From the NCBI RefSeq assembly GCF_009830105.1, contig NZ_WURB01000004.1, forward strand, positions 1 through 64,000: 64,000 nucleotides of DNA, read 5' to 3'. Shown piece by piece: positions 18,538 to 26,393 of this stretch. The notes under the pieces were generated by a model, which was not told the origin of the DNA, ran no database searches, and saw only the letters and a list, made by a program, of their open reading frames with translations. This DNA comes from Microvirga makkahensis (GTDB lineage: Bacteria > Pseudomonadota > Alphaproteobacteria > Rhizobiales > Beijerinckiaceae). Each line of letters opens with the position of its first letter. Positions within the stretch are counted from its first letter, which is position 1. The position numbers and the translations under genes were made by a program.

Positions 18538-18986
18538 TGCCGGAACTGAAACCGATCCTGCTGGTCGAGGACAACCCCAAGGATCTTGAACTGACCCTGG
18601 CCGCTCTGGAGCAGAGTCAGCTCGCCAACGAGGTCGTGGTGGTCCGAGACGGCGAGGAGGCGCTCGATTTCCTCAATCGGCGCGGCGCGCATGCGAACCG
18701 CAACACCAGCGATCCCGCCGTGGTTCTGCTCGATCTCAAACTCCCGAAGGTCGACGGGCTCGAGGTACTGGAGAAGGTGAAGACCGATCCGCACCTGAAA
18801 CAGACGCCCGTGGTAATGCTTACCTCCTCCAGGGAGGAGAGCGACCTGATCCGCAGCTACGAGCTGGGCGTCAATGCTTTCGTGGTGAAGCCAGTGGGCT
18901 TTCGCGAGTTCTTCGATGCGATCCAGGACCTCGGCGTGTTCTGGGCCATCCTCAACGAGCCGCCGCCGCGGCGGGCCGATTCCTGA
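18537..18986 (+). CDS. Rcp1-type single-domain response regulator for the bacteriophytochrome
   Basis: A receiver of 149 residues. The acidic pocket is in ILLVEDNPKDLEL, the phosphoacceptor Asp in VVLLDLKLPKVDGLE, the switch Thr/Ser in VVMLTSSREE and the Lys in VVKPVGFREF. Its length and the DLELTLAALE start match the Rcp1/phytochrome-associated class, which lacks an output domain. The start ATG shares one base with the bphP stop (TGATG); a TTG one codon earlier is also open. It is the presumed phosphate acceptor of BphP. Confidence 0.92.
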   Translation: MPELKPILLVEDNPKDLELTLAALEQSQLANEVVVVRDGEEALDFLNRRGAHANRNTSDPAVVLLDLKLPKVDGLEVLEKVKTDPHLKQTPVVMLTSSREESDLIRSYELGVNAFVVKPVGFREFFDAIQDLGVFWAILNEPPPRRADS

Positions 18987-18995
18987 GGCGGGTGC

Positions 18996-20045
18996 ATGGA
19001 CCGAACGGCCGCTCCCCAGTCCAGCCGAATGCTCCGCATCCTCCTCCTGGAGGACAGCGCGCTCGATGCCGAGCTGGTGACGGAGGCGCTGGAATCGTCG
19101 GGCCTGACGGCCGCGATCGAGCGAGTCGTTCTGGAGGAGGAGTTCTCCGCGGCGCTCCGCGATGGTTCATGGGATCTCGTGCTGGCCGATTATCTTCTGC
19201 CCGGCTTCGATGGGCTGAACGCTCTTGCCCTGGTGCGGGAGCGCTTCCCGGAGTTGCCCTTCGTGTTCGTCTCCGGCGCTCTCGGGGAGGAGGTGGCTGT
19301 CGAGGCGCTCAAGCAGGGCGCCACGGATTACGTGCTCAAGGACCGGCTGCACAGGTTGCCCGTCACGGTTCTGCGGGCGCTTGGCGAGGCCCGCGAGCGA
19401 ATCGAGAAGCGTCAGGCCCAGGAAGCCCTGCAGAAGCTTCTCGATGAGCGGACGGCGCTTCTTCACGAACTCGATCACCGTGTGAAGAACAACCTGCAGC
19501 TCCTCCTGTCGCTGATCGGAATCGAGATTCGACATGCCGAGGATGAGGCGACAGGCCGCGTGCTCGAGCGCATGCGGGAGCGCCTTCAGGCCTTAGGAGC
19601 GGCCCATCGCGATCTCTATGACGGAAACGGATCGTCCCGGTTCGAGGTGAGCAGCTTCGCACGTGGGCTTTGCGAAGAGCTGGCGGCGGCCGTCACTCAC
19701 GTCAGCATCGTCCCGGAATTCGACGTGGAGGCCATCGAGGTCGAGGCCGCCATGGCCGCGCCCATGGCGCTCCTCTTCAATGAGATCATCGTGAACGCGC
19801 TTGCCCATGCCTTCAGGGAGCGGCACGGCAAGCTGAAGATTGCCATAAGAGCACGCGACGGCCGGCTGCTTTTCCAGCTGGCGGACGATGCCTTCAGTCC
19901 CGAGGAAAAGCAGGCGGCGCAGGAGGGCGCCTCCGGGACCGTGCTGAAAGGACTGGCCCGTCAGCTCGGGGCCAGTGTCGAGTGGCCCATGGAGGATCCG
20001 AAGGTTCTTGTCCGTGTCGTGATGCCGGTTCAAGATCTCGGCTGA
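18996..20045 (+). CDS. Receiver-HisKA_2 hybrid histidine kinase
   Basis: A 349-residue cytoplasmic protein. Residues 12-130 form a receiver with EDSALDAELV, phosphoacceptor Asp in LVLADYLLPGFDG, Ser/Gly in FVFVSGALGEE and Lys in DYVLKDRL. Residues about 150-349 form an HWE/HisKA_2-type kinase with phosphoacceptor His in LLHELDHRVKNNLQLLLSL. The Asn of the N box is in LLFNEIIVNALAHAF. It begins 9 nt after the BphP receiver and ends 1 nt before the next kinase, so it belongs to the light operon. It may relay phosphate from BphP into an HWE network. Confidence 0.9.
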   Translation: MDRTAAPQSSRMLRILLLEDSALDAELVTEALESSGLTAAIERVVLEEEFSAALRDGSWDLVLADYLLPGFDGLNALALVRERFPELPFVFVSGALGEEVAVEALKQGATDYVLKDRLHRLPVTVLRALGEARERIEKRQAQEALQKLLDERTALLHELDHRVKNNLQLLLSLIGIEIRHAEDEATGRVLERMRERLQALGAAHRDLYDGNGSSRFEVSSFARGLCEELAAAVTHVSIVPEFDVEAIEVEAAMAAPMALLFNEIIVNALAHAFRERHGKLKIAIRARDGRLLFQLADDAFSPEEKQAAQEGASGTVLKGLARQLGASVEWPMEDPKVLVRVVMPVQDLG

Positions 20046-20046
20046 C

Positions 20047-22191
20047 ATGCACGATATGGACCGTCCCCCATCCGGAACAATGCCGCCCAGACCGGATCCC
20101 GTCCTCTGGTCGCGGACATCGTTGCGGCAGGTGCTCTGGGCGCTCGTGTTCGCGCTGACGCTGCCGGCCGTCCTGATCGCAGGCGCAGGGTTCTATTCAG
20201 GCTATCGTGCCGAGCGCGAGGCCACAGATCTGCGCCTCCAGGAAACGGCCAGGGCTCTGAGCCTGTCGATCGATCGTGCGATCGAGAAGAGCGAAATGGC
20301 CCTGCGCGTGCTCGCCCTCTCTCCTCATATCGCAAATGGCGATTTTGCCGCTTTCCACAAGCAGACGCTGGAGGCGGGACTCGCCGGCCCCTCGTCCATC
20401 GCCTTGATCGAGCCGAGCGGAAAGGTGCTGCTCAACACACGCGTGCCCTATGGCTCGCCCTTGCCTGACGGCCGGCGCGAGGGCGCGGTGCTGAAGGTGC
20501 AGGAGACCCGTCGCGTCCAGCTGTCGGACCTTCAAACAGATCCGATCAACGGCCAAGTCCTGATCACGATGGATATGCCGGTCGTCATCGGCGACAGGGT
20601 GGCTTATATCCTGTCGGCGGCCATCGATCCTGCGGGCTTTCAGCGGCTCATCTCGGATCAGCGGATCGCCCCGGGCTGGAACGCAGCTGTGCTCGACCGC
20701 AGCGGCCGGATCGTCGCCCGGTCCCGATCACCCGAACGATTCATCGGCGAGCTTGCCAATCCCGTCATACGCGATGCCGCCGCCACTTTCTCGGAAGGAA
20801 ATGTCCGGAGCGAGACTCTCGACGGCGTTCCGGCCCGCGCCTATTTCAGCAAGTCGCCCACCTACAACTGGACGTTTGTCGTGAGCGTTCCCTCCGCGGA
20901 ACTCACCGCCTCGTTCCAGCGCTCCATGTTCTGGCTCCTGATTCTCGCCGGGTGCATTCTCATGGGAGTCGCCTTGGCCGCCATGCTCTCGCGCCTGATC
21001 GCCAAGCCGGTCGACCAGCTCGTCGCTGCTGCCCAGGCGCTCGGTACCGGCCGTGAGGTGGACGGGACAACGACGCACGTCCTCGAATTCGACACGATTC
21101 AGAAAGCCCTGGCTGATGCAGCCACCGACATCCGCGAGCAGGAGCGGCATCGGGAGGAGGCTCTGGCTCGCATCGCAGAAAGCGAGGCCCGCCTTCGCCT
21201 GGCGCTCAATGCGGGACATCTCGGCTCCTGGGAATTCACGCCCTCGACTGGCGCCTTCGTTGCCTCGCCGCAATGCCGCGCCAATTTCGGGCGGGGGCCT
21301 GATGAGCCGTTGTCCTATAACGACGTGCTCGCCGCCATTCATCCCGACGATCGCGCACGGCAGACTGAGGCCGTTGCCCAGGCTCTCAAGAACCGTTCGG
21401 ATCTTCATGTGGAATACCGTGTCATCTGGCCGGATCACAGTGAACGCTGGATCCGCATTAGCGGGCGTGCCCGCATAGGGCCGGACGGGGGTCTCTCGCT
21501 CGTCGGCGTTTCGCAGGACATCACGGAGCAGCGGCTGGCCGACGAGCGCCGGGGGCTCCTGCTGCATGAGCTCAATCATAGGGTCAAGAATACCCTGGCC
21601 ACCGTGCAATCCATTGCGGCCATGACGCGCCGCGCCGCCGAGCAGGGCGACGAAGGAGCCTGGGACGCCTTCCTCGGGCGCGTGCAGGGCTTGGCAAAGA
21701 CGCATGATCTTCTCACCGACACCCAATGGCAGGGTGCCATGCTGGAAGATGTGCTGAAGAACGAGCTGGAGCCTTACCAGGACGCCATGCGCCAGCGCAT
21801 CCGCCTGCGCGGCCCGAAGATTAATCTGCAGCCGAGCGCCGTTCTGGCCCTGGGGCTCGCCATTCACGAGCTTGCCACCAACGCGACGAAATATGGAAGC
21901 CTCACGGCGCCGGAGGGGAGGGTGAGCGTCCTATGGGCGGTCACTTCCTCGCTGAATGCGCCCATGCTGATCCTGGAATGGGTCGAAAGCGGGGGGCCGC
22001 CCGTGCAGCAGCCCAAGCGCCAAGGTTTCGGCACCAGGCTGATTCAGCGTGGCTTGGCTCAGCAGCTCGGGGGGGAGATCAAGCTCGACTTTCAGCCCGA
22101 GGGCATTCGCTGCGTCGTCACCTTCCCGATCAAGAACGTGATGGTCGAGGCCGAGGAGATGAGCGAGAACGTTGAGCGATACGCTTCCTGA
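20047..22191 (+). CDS. Membrane HWE-family histidine kinase with Cache and PAS domains
   Basis: Sensor kinase of 714 residues. A membrane helix (about 35-55) is followed by a periplasmic Cache-like region (to about 290), a second helix (about 295-315), HAMP-like and coiled segments, a PAS domain with PAC (about 370-500) and an HWE kinase domain. The phosphoacceptor His lies in LLHELNHRVKNTLATVQSI and the catalytic Asn in HELATNATKYGSL. Such kinases feed general stress or motility pathways in Hyphomicrobiales. It starts 1 nt after the preceding kinase, as the last member of the light/osmolyte run. Confidence 0.9.
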   Translation: MHDMDRPPSGTMPPRPDPVLWSRTSLRQVLWALVFALTLPAVLIAGAGFYSGYRAEREATDLRLQETARALSLSIDRAIEKSEMALRVLALSPHIANGDFAAFHKQTLEAGLAGPSSIALIEPSGKVLLNTRVPYGSPLPDGRREGAVLKVQETRRVQLSDLQTDPINGQVLITMDMPVVIGDRVAYILSAAIDPAGFQRLISDQRIAPGWNAAVLDRSGRIVARSRSPERFIGELANPVIRDAAATFSEGNVRSETLDGVPARAYFSKSPTYNWTFVVSVPSAELTASFQRSMFWLLILAGCILMGVALAAMLSRLIAKPVDQLVAAAQALGTGREVDGTTTHVLEFDTIQKALADAATDIREQERHREEALARIAESEARLRLALNAGHLGSWEFTPSTGAFVASPQCRANFGRGPDEPLSYNDVLAAIHPDDRARQTEAVAQALKNRSDLHVEYRVIWPDHSERWIRISGRARIGPDGGLSLVGVSQDITEQRLADERRGLLLHELNHRVKNTLATVQSIAAMTRRAAEQGDEGAWDAFLGRVQGLAKTHDLLTDTQWQGAMLEDVLKNELEPYQDAMRQRIRLRGPKINLQPSAVLALGLAIHELATNATKYGSLTAPEGRVSVLWAVTSSLNAPMLILEWVESGGPPVQQPKRQGFGTRLIQRGLAQQLGGEIKLDFQPEGIRCVVTFPIKNVMVEAEEMSENVERYAS

Positions 22192-22280
22192 TGAAGAGAG
22201 AGGGATGGCTCTGGCCTTGACATGCTCTCGTCGGCCCTGATGGTTGCGGCTTCGAAGGCTGATCGGATCCGGGTGATTTC

Positions 22281-23573
22281 ATGATGACGGTGCGGGACAA
22301 GCTCGAGATGATCCTGGCGCGGCTGACCGCCCGGGAGAGCGACGAGCGGGTTTTCACGAAGATCTATGCCGCGGCCGCCCGGGCCGCCGCGGATGCCGCG
22401 GATGCGCGCAGGCAGGCGGGAATCTCCCTGGGGCCGCTCGATGGCGCGCTCGTCTCCGTCAAGGATCTGTTCGACGTGGCAGGGGAGGCGACGACCGCAG
22501 GCTCCGCCGTGCTGCGTGATGCTGCACCCGCCGCGCGGGACGCGGCCGTCGTTCACCGCCTGCGGCAGGCGGGGGCCGTGATCCTGGGGAAGACCAACAT
22601 GGTGGAGTTCGCCTTCTCCGGTCTTGGCCTCAATCCGCATTACGGCACTCCCGGCAACGCCGTCGATCCCTTGCGGATCCCCGGCGGCTCGTCCTCGGGT
22701 GCGGGCGTCGCCGTAGGGGAGGGAACGTCCGAGATCTCCATCGGCAGCGATACCGGTGGTTCGGTGCGCATCCCCGCGGCGCTCAACGGCGTCGTGGGTT
22801 TCAAGCCCACCGCCAAGCGCGTGCCGCTGGATGGAGCCTTTCCGCTTTCGCCCAGCCTCGATTCCATCGGCCCCCTGGCGAGATCCGTGCAGAATTGCGC
22901 CTTTGCCGACGCGGTCATGGCAGGGGAGGAGCCCCGCAGGCTGGAACCTTATCCCCTCGCAGGATTGCGGATCGGCGTTCCCCGCGGACGCCTGTTCGCG
23001 CGCAGCGAGGCGATGGTCGAGGGGGCCTTCGAGAAAGCCCTGAGCCGCCTCTCGCAGGCCGGCGCAAGGATCGTCGATCATCCGCTCGATGATCTCCTTC
23101 TCGCCATGCGGGAGACGACGGCCGCGGCCTCGATCGCCTCCATCGAGGCCTCGGAGATTCATGCGGATTGGCTCGAGAGCCGTTCAGCCGAGATCGATCC
23201 GCGTGTCCATTACTGGCTCGTGCGCAGCAGCGCCGTTCCGGCCCACGTCTATCTGCGCATGATGCGCCGCCGCCATGCGCTCGTGCAGGCCATGGACCGG
23301 CACCTGGCGCCTGTCGATGTGGTTGCCCTGCCGACGACGGCCATCGCGGCGCCGCTGATCGCGCCGCTGGAGTCCGACGAGCAGCTCTACAACGAGACCG
23401 ACGCGCTCATCCTGCGCAACACGCAGGTGGCCAACCAGTTCGACCTGGCCGCCCTGTCTCTGCCCTTGGCCGATTGCGAGCGTCCGGTCGGCCTCATGCT
23501 GATGGCGCGGCACGGCGAGGATCACAGGCTTCTGAACATCGGGGCGAGCGTGGAGCAGGAGCTGCTGCGCTGA
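22281..23573 (+). CDS. Amidase signature family hydrolase
   Basis: A 430-residue amidohydrolase of the Ser-Ser-Lys type. The catalytic Lys is in VSVKDLFDV (about residue 60), the cis-Ser in GSDTGGSVRIPAALNG, and the nucleophile region in PGGSSSGAGVAVG. FKPTAKRVPLDGAFPLSPSLD follows the usual amidase pattern. No GatB or GatC is adjacent and the length is shorter than GatA, so it is probably a catabolic amidase rather than the tRNA amidotransferase subunit. The substrate is unknown. It is 89 nt after the kinase operon and may have its own promoter. Confidence 0.9.
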   Translation: MMTVRDKLEMILARLTARESDERVFTKIYAAAARAAADAADARRQAGISLGPLDGALVSVKDLFDVAGEATTAGSAVLRDAAPAARDAAVVHRLRQAGAVILGKTNMVEFAFSGLGLNPHYGTPGNAVDPLRIPGGSSSGAGVAVGEGTSEISIGSDTGGSVRIPAALNGVVGFKPTAKRVPLDGAFPLSPSLDSIGPLARSVQNCAFADAVMAGEEPRRLEPYPLAGLRIGVPRGRLFARSEAMVEGAFEKALSRLSQAGARIVDHPLDDLLLAMRETTAAASIASIEASEIHADWLESRSAEIDPRVHYWLVRSSAVPAHVYLRMMRRRHALVQAMDRHLAPVDVVALPTTAIAAPLIAPLESDEQLYNETDALILRNTQVANQFDLAALSLPLADCERPVGLMLMARHGEDHRLLNIGASVEQELLR

Positions 23574-23646
23574 CCGGCCGTCCGGGACGATCCGGGAAGC
23601 CGCGCGTTCTATCCTCATCCCTGAGGCAGAGAAGCAGGAAGGACAT

Positions 23647-24036
23647 ATGCGCAGGTTTCACCTTGCCGTCGGCTATGCCAGCCTCGTGCTCGGCCTTGCG
23701 GGAATCGTGCTGCCGCTGCTGCCGACGACGCCCTTCGTGATCCTGGCCGCATGGTGCTTCGCGCGGTCCAATCCGGAACTGGCGGAACGGCTTTATGAGC
23801 ATCCCCGCTTCGGCCCTCTTCTGACCACCTGGCGCGATCAGCGCGCGATTCCCCCGCGCGCGAAGATCTATGCGCTCCTGGCGCTCGCGCTGTCCTACGC
23901 GGTGTCCGTCTGGCTGGTTCCAAGCGCTTACGTGCCTTTCATCCTTGCGGCCATCATGGGAAGCGTTGCGCTCTACATCGCCACCCGCCCAAGTCCGCGG
24001 GGGACCGCCAAGGATCGGAACCGATCGAGGTCATAG
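23647..24036 (+). CDS. DUF454 (YbaN-like) inner-membrane protein
   Basis: A 129-residue integral membrane protein with about three hydrophobic segments (residues 8-35, 75-95, 97-112). The N-terminal pattern GYASLVLGLAGIVLPLLPTTPF followed by WCFARSNPEL is the DUF454/YbaN signature. The family function is unknown. A short polar tail follows the last helix. It starts 73 nt after the amidase and may be read through from it. Confidence 0.87.
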   Translation: MRRFHLAVGYASLVLGLAGIVLPLLPTTPFVILAAWCFARSNPELAERLYEHPRFGPLLTTWRDQRAIPPRAKIYALLALALSYAVSVWLVPSAYVPFILAAIMGSVALYIATRPSPRGTAKDRNRSRS

Positions 24037-24405
24037 GAAGCCTTTGCGCGAAGCAGACGGCATGCTCGCTGGAAAACGATGCGGCTGTAAGTTCTTTACA
24101 CGGCCTTCCGGCCGCTTGGAGGGTCTTGTCAGGGCGCCTTTCCTGACCGCGCGGGTGCTGGTCTTCCATCCGATAAGACATAGACTTAAGGTGTATTCTG
24201 GCCGGATGGTCGGAACGTGAAAAGTCGGGAAAGAAAAATTCCCAAGCAAATCAATGCGGGGCTTGTCCGCTGGCAATGTCAATGATTTGCAAATTGACAG
24301 AGCCCCAATTGTAAAGCTTCACACCTGGACCTTAACTCGCCTTCCGGAGCTCGAACGCGCCGGATAATTCCTCGTTCAACTTGTCCAGAAGCGAGGAACA
24401 CGAAC
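24037..24405. promoter_or_regulatory. Isocitrate lyase upstream region
   Basis: No gene is seen. The right half is less GC-rich than its surroundings and carries candidate ScfR/RamB-type words at 24286-24293 and 24308-24316, about 90-120 nt before the isocitrate lyase start. A GGCC/GGCC hairpin near 24100 may end the DUF454 transcript. Confidence 0.5.
24286..24316. promoter_or_regulatory. Candidate ScfR/RamB-type operator before isocitrate lyase
   Basis: A perfect palindromic TTTGCAAA (24286-24293) is followed 14 nt later by ATTGTAAAG (24308-24316). Similar words (TTTGTGAA, TTTACAAA) occur at the start of the ScfR-like regulator gene. RamB is known to bind TTTGCAAA-type sites near isocitrate lyase genes. 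The assignment here rests on motif similarity alone. Confidence 0.5.
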
Positions 24406-25995
24406 GTGGCTTACCAAGATCAGATCGCACAGGCTCACCGCATCATCGAAGAGGCCGGCACCTGGAACGGAATCAATCCGGAATCCGTGGCTCGCATGCG
24501 CCTTCAGAACCGCTTCCGGACCGGTCTCGACATCGCGCGCTACACCGCGAAGATCATGCGCGAGGACATGGCGGCCTACGATGCCGATCCCTCTCTCTAC
24601 ACGCAGTCGCTGGGCTGCTGGCATGGCTTCATCGGCCAGCAGAAGATGATCGCGATCAAGAAGCATTTCGGCTCCACCAAGCGCCGCTATCTCTATCTCT
24701 CCGGCTGGATGGTCGCGGCTTTGCGGTCCGAGTTCGGCCCGCTTCCAGATCAGTCGATGCATGAGAAGACCAGCGTTCCCGCGTTGATCGAGGAGCTCTA
24801 CACCTTCCTGCGCCAGGCGGACGCCCGGGAGCTCGGCATGCTGTTCCGCGATCTCGATGCCGCGCGTCAAAGCGGCAATACGATCAGGGAGCGGGAGCTT
24901 CTCAGTGTCATCGACACCTATGAGACTCATGTCGTTCCGATCATCGCCGACATTGATGCGGGCTTCGGCAACGCGGAGGCGACCTATCTGCTCGCCAGGA
25001 AGATGATCGAAGCGGGAGCCTGCTGCCTCCAGATCGAGAATCAGGTGTCGGATGAGAAACAATGCGGCCACCAGGACGGCAAGGTCACCGTTCCGCACGA
25101 GGACTTCCTCGCGAAGATCCGCGCCGTGCGCTACGCCTTCCTCGAGCTCGGCGTCGACGACGGCCTCATCGTGGCACGCACCGACTCCCTGGGTGCCGGC
25201 CTCACCAAGCAGATCGCCTTCAGCCGCCAGCCGGGCGACATCGGTGATCTCTACAACAGCTTCCTCGATTGCGAGGAGATCACGCCGGAGAACTGCGTCA
25301 ACGGCGATGTGGTCATCAACCGCAACGGCAAGCTCCTTCGGCCCAAGCGGCTGCCGAGCAACCTGTTCCAGTTCCGTCCCGGAACAGGCGAGGACCGCTG
25401 CGTGCTCGACTGCATCACCGCTCTGCAGAACGGCGCCGACCTGTTGTGGATCGAGACCGAGAAGCCGCATGTCGAGCAGATCGCCGGGATGGTCGACCGC
25501 ATCCGCGAAGTCATCCCGAATGCGAAGCTCGTCTACAACAACTCGCCGTCCTTCAACTGGACCATCAACTTCCGCCAGCAGGTCTACGATGCCTGGGAGA
25601 AGGCGGGCAAGGACGTGTCCCAGTACGACCGCGCCAGGCTCATGAGCGTGGAATACGACGACACCGATCTCGCCAAGGAGGCCGACGAGCGCATCCGCAC
25701 CTTCCAGGCGGACGGCTCCAGGCGCGCGGGCATCTTCCATCACCTCATCACGCTGCCCACCTACCACACGGCGGCGCTCTCCACCGATAATCTGGCGAGG
25801 GAGTACTTTGGCGATCAGGGCATGCTGGGCTATGTGCGCAACGTGCAGCGCCAGGAGATCCGCCAGGGCATCGCCTGCGTGAGGCATCAGAACATGGCCG
25901 GGTCCGACATCGGGGACGACCACAAGGAGTATTTTGCAGGCGAGGCCGCGCTCAAGGCTGGCGGTGCGCACAACACGATGAACCAGTTCGGCTGA
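24406..25995 (+). CDS. aceA: Isocitrate lyase (long Pseudomonas-type)
   Basis: Cleaves isocitrate to succinate and glyoxylate, the first step of the glyoxylate bypass used for growth on acetate, fatty acids or C1-derived acetyl units. It has 529 residues, the size of the Pseudomonas-type subfamily. The catalytic loop is EKQCGHQDGKVTVPHEDF, with the active-site Cys about residue 222. The subfamily shows Gln where classical enzymes have KKCGH. Other active-site elements are YNNSPSFNW and DIDAGFGNAEATY. The start is GTG (MAYQDQIAQ) after GAGGAACACGAAC. Malate synthase is not in the window. Upstream TTTGCAAA words suggest control by the ScfR-like regulator at 9.8-11.3 kb. A strong hairpin follows the gene. 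Confidence 0.96.
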   Translation: MAYQDQIAQAHRIIEEAGTWNGINPESVARMRLQNRFRTGLDIARYTAKIMREDMAAYDADPSLYTQSLGCWHGFIGQQKMIAIKKHFGSTKRRYLYLSGWMVAALRSEFGPLPDQSMHEKTSVPALIEELYTFLRQADARELGMLFRDLDAARQSGNTIRERELLSVIDTYETHVVPIIADIDAGFGNAEATYLLARKMIEAGACCLQIENQVSDEKQCGHQDGKVTVPHEDFLAKIRAVRYAFLELGVDDGLIVARTDSLGAGLTKQIAFSRQPGDIGDLYNSFLDCEEITPENCVNGDVVINRNGKLLRPKRLPSNLFQFRPGTGEDRCVLDCITALQNGADLLWIETEKPHVEQIAGMVDRIREVIPNAKLVYNNSPSFNWTINFRQQVYDAWEKAGKDVSQYDRARLMSVEYDDTDLAKEADERIRTFQADGSRRAGIFHHLITLPTYHTAALSTDNLAREYFGDQGMLGYVRNVQRQEIRQGIACVRHQNMAGSDIGDDHKEYFAGEAALKAGGAHNTMNQFG

Positions 25996-26052
25996 GTGCG
26001 GCAGGCGGGGCGTGCAGAACGCCCCCTGTTGCCATTCTTCGTCTGGCTTTCA

Positions 26053-26088
26053 GAGCGGATCGTGATCGTCATGATTCACGATCCGCTC
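26053..26088 (+). terminator. Hairpin after isocitrate lyase
   Basis: A perfect 13-bp inverted repeat, GAGCGGATCGTGA and TCACGATCCGCTC, with a 10-nt loop, lies 57 nt after the stop. It is followed shortly by ATCATTTTGA. It could be a terminator or an isolated member of the palindromic repeat family; the following T-run is weak. Confidence 0.6.
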
Positions 26089-26393
26089 CCATCATTTTGA
26101 CTGACGACGGGTCGGTTCGCCGCCATAAAGTCGCAAACCAAAGAAGAGAGATGACTCCACGTCCGTGGAAGCAGCGCCGATAGGCGGCCGATGGGAGGCC
26201 CCGTCATCCGCCAGTGCCTCGCCTGCCTCCAGTGGCCATGCCGTCATAATATGTTGTTTGATGCCTTTCCTGGATGTATCGCTGATCACGCAGCACCCCT
26301 CCATCCCTGAGGTCGAAACCATCCAACTGTCTGCACCGCATGGCTTCCTACGGTGTAAGGCTCACGAACCGGGTCAGCAGGAAAGCGGGAACA
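26089..26393. other. Intergenic region before the heparinase-like gene
   Basis: No supported gene is seen. The short open frames here lack a ribosome site or recognisable composition. It presumably holds the promoter of the heparinase-like gene, but I see no confident -35/-10 pair. Confidence 0.5.
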
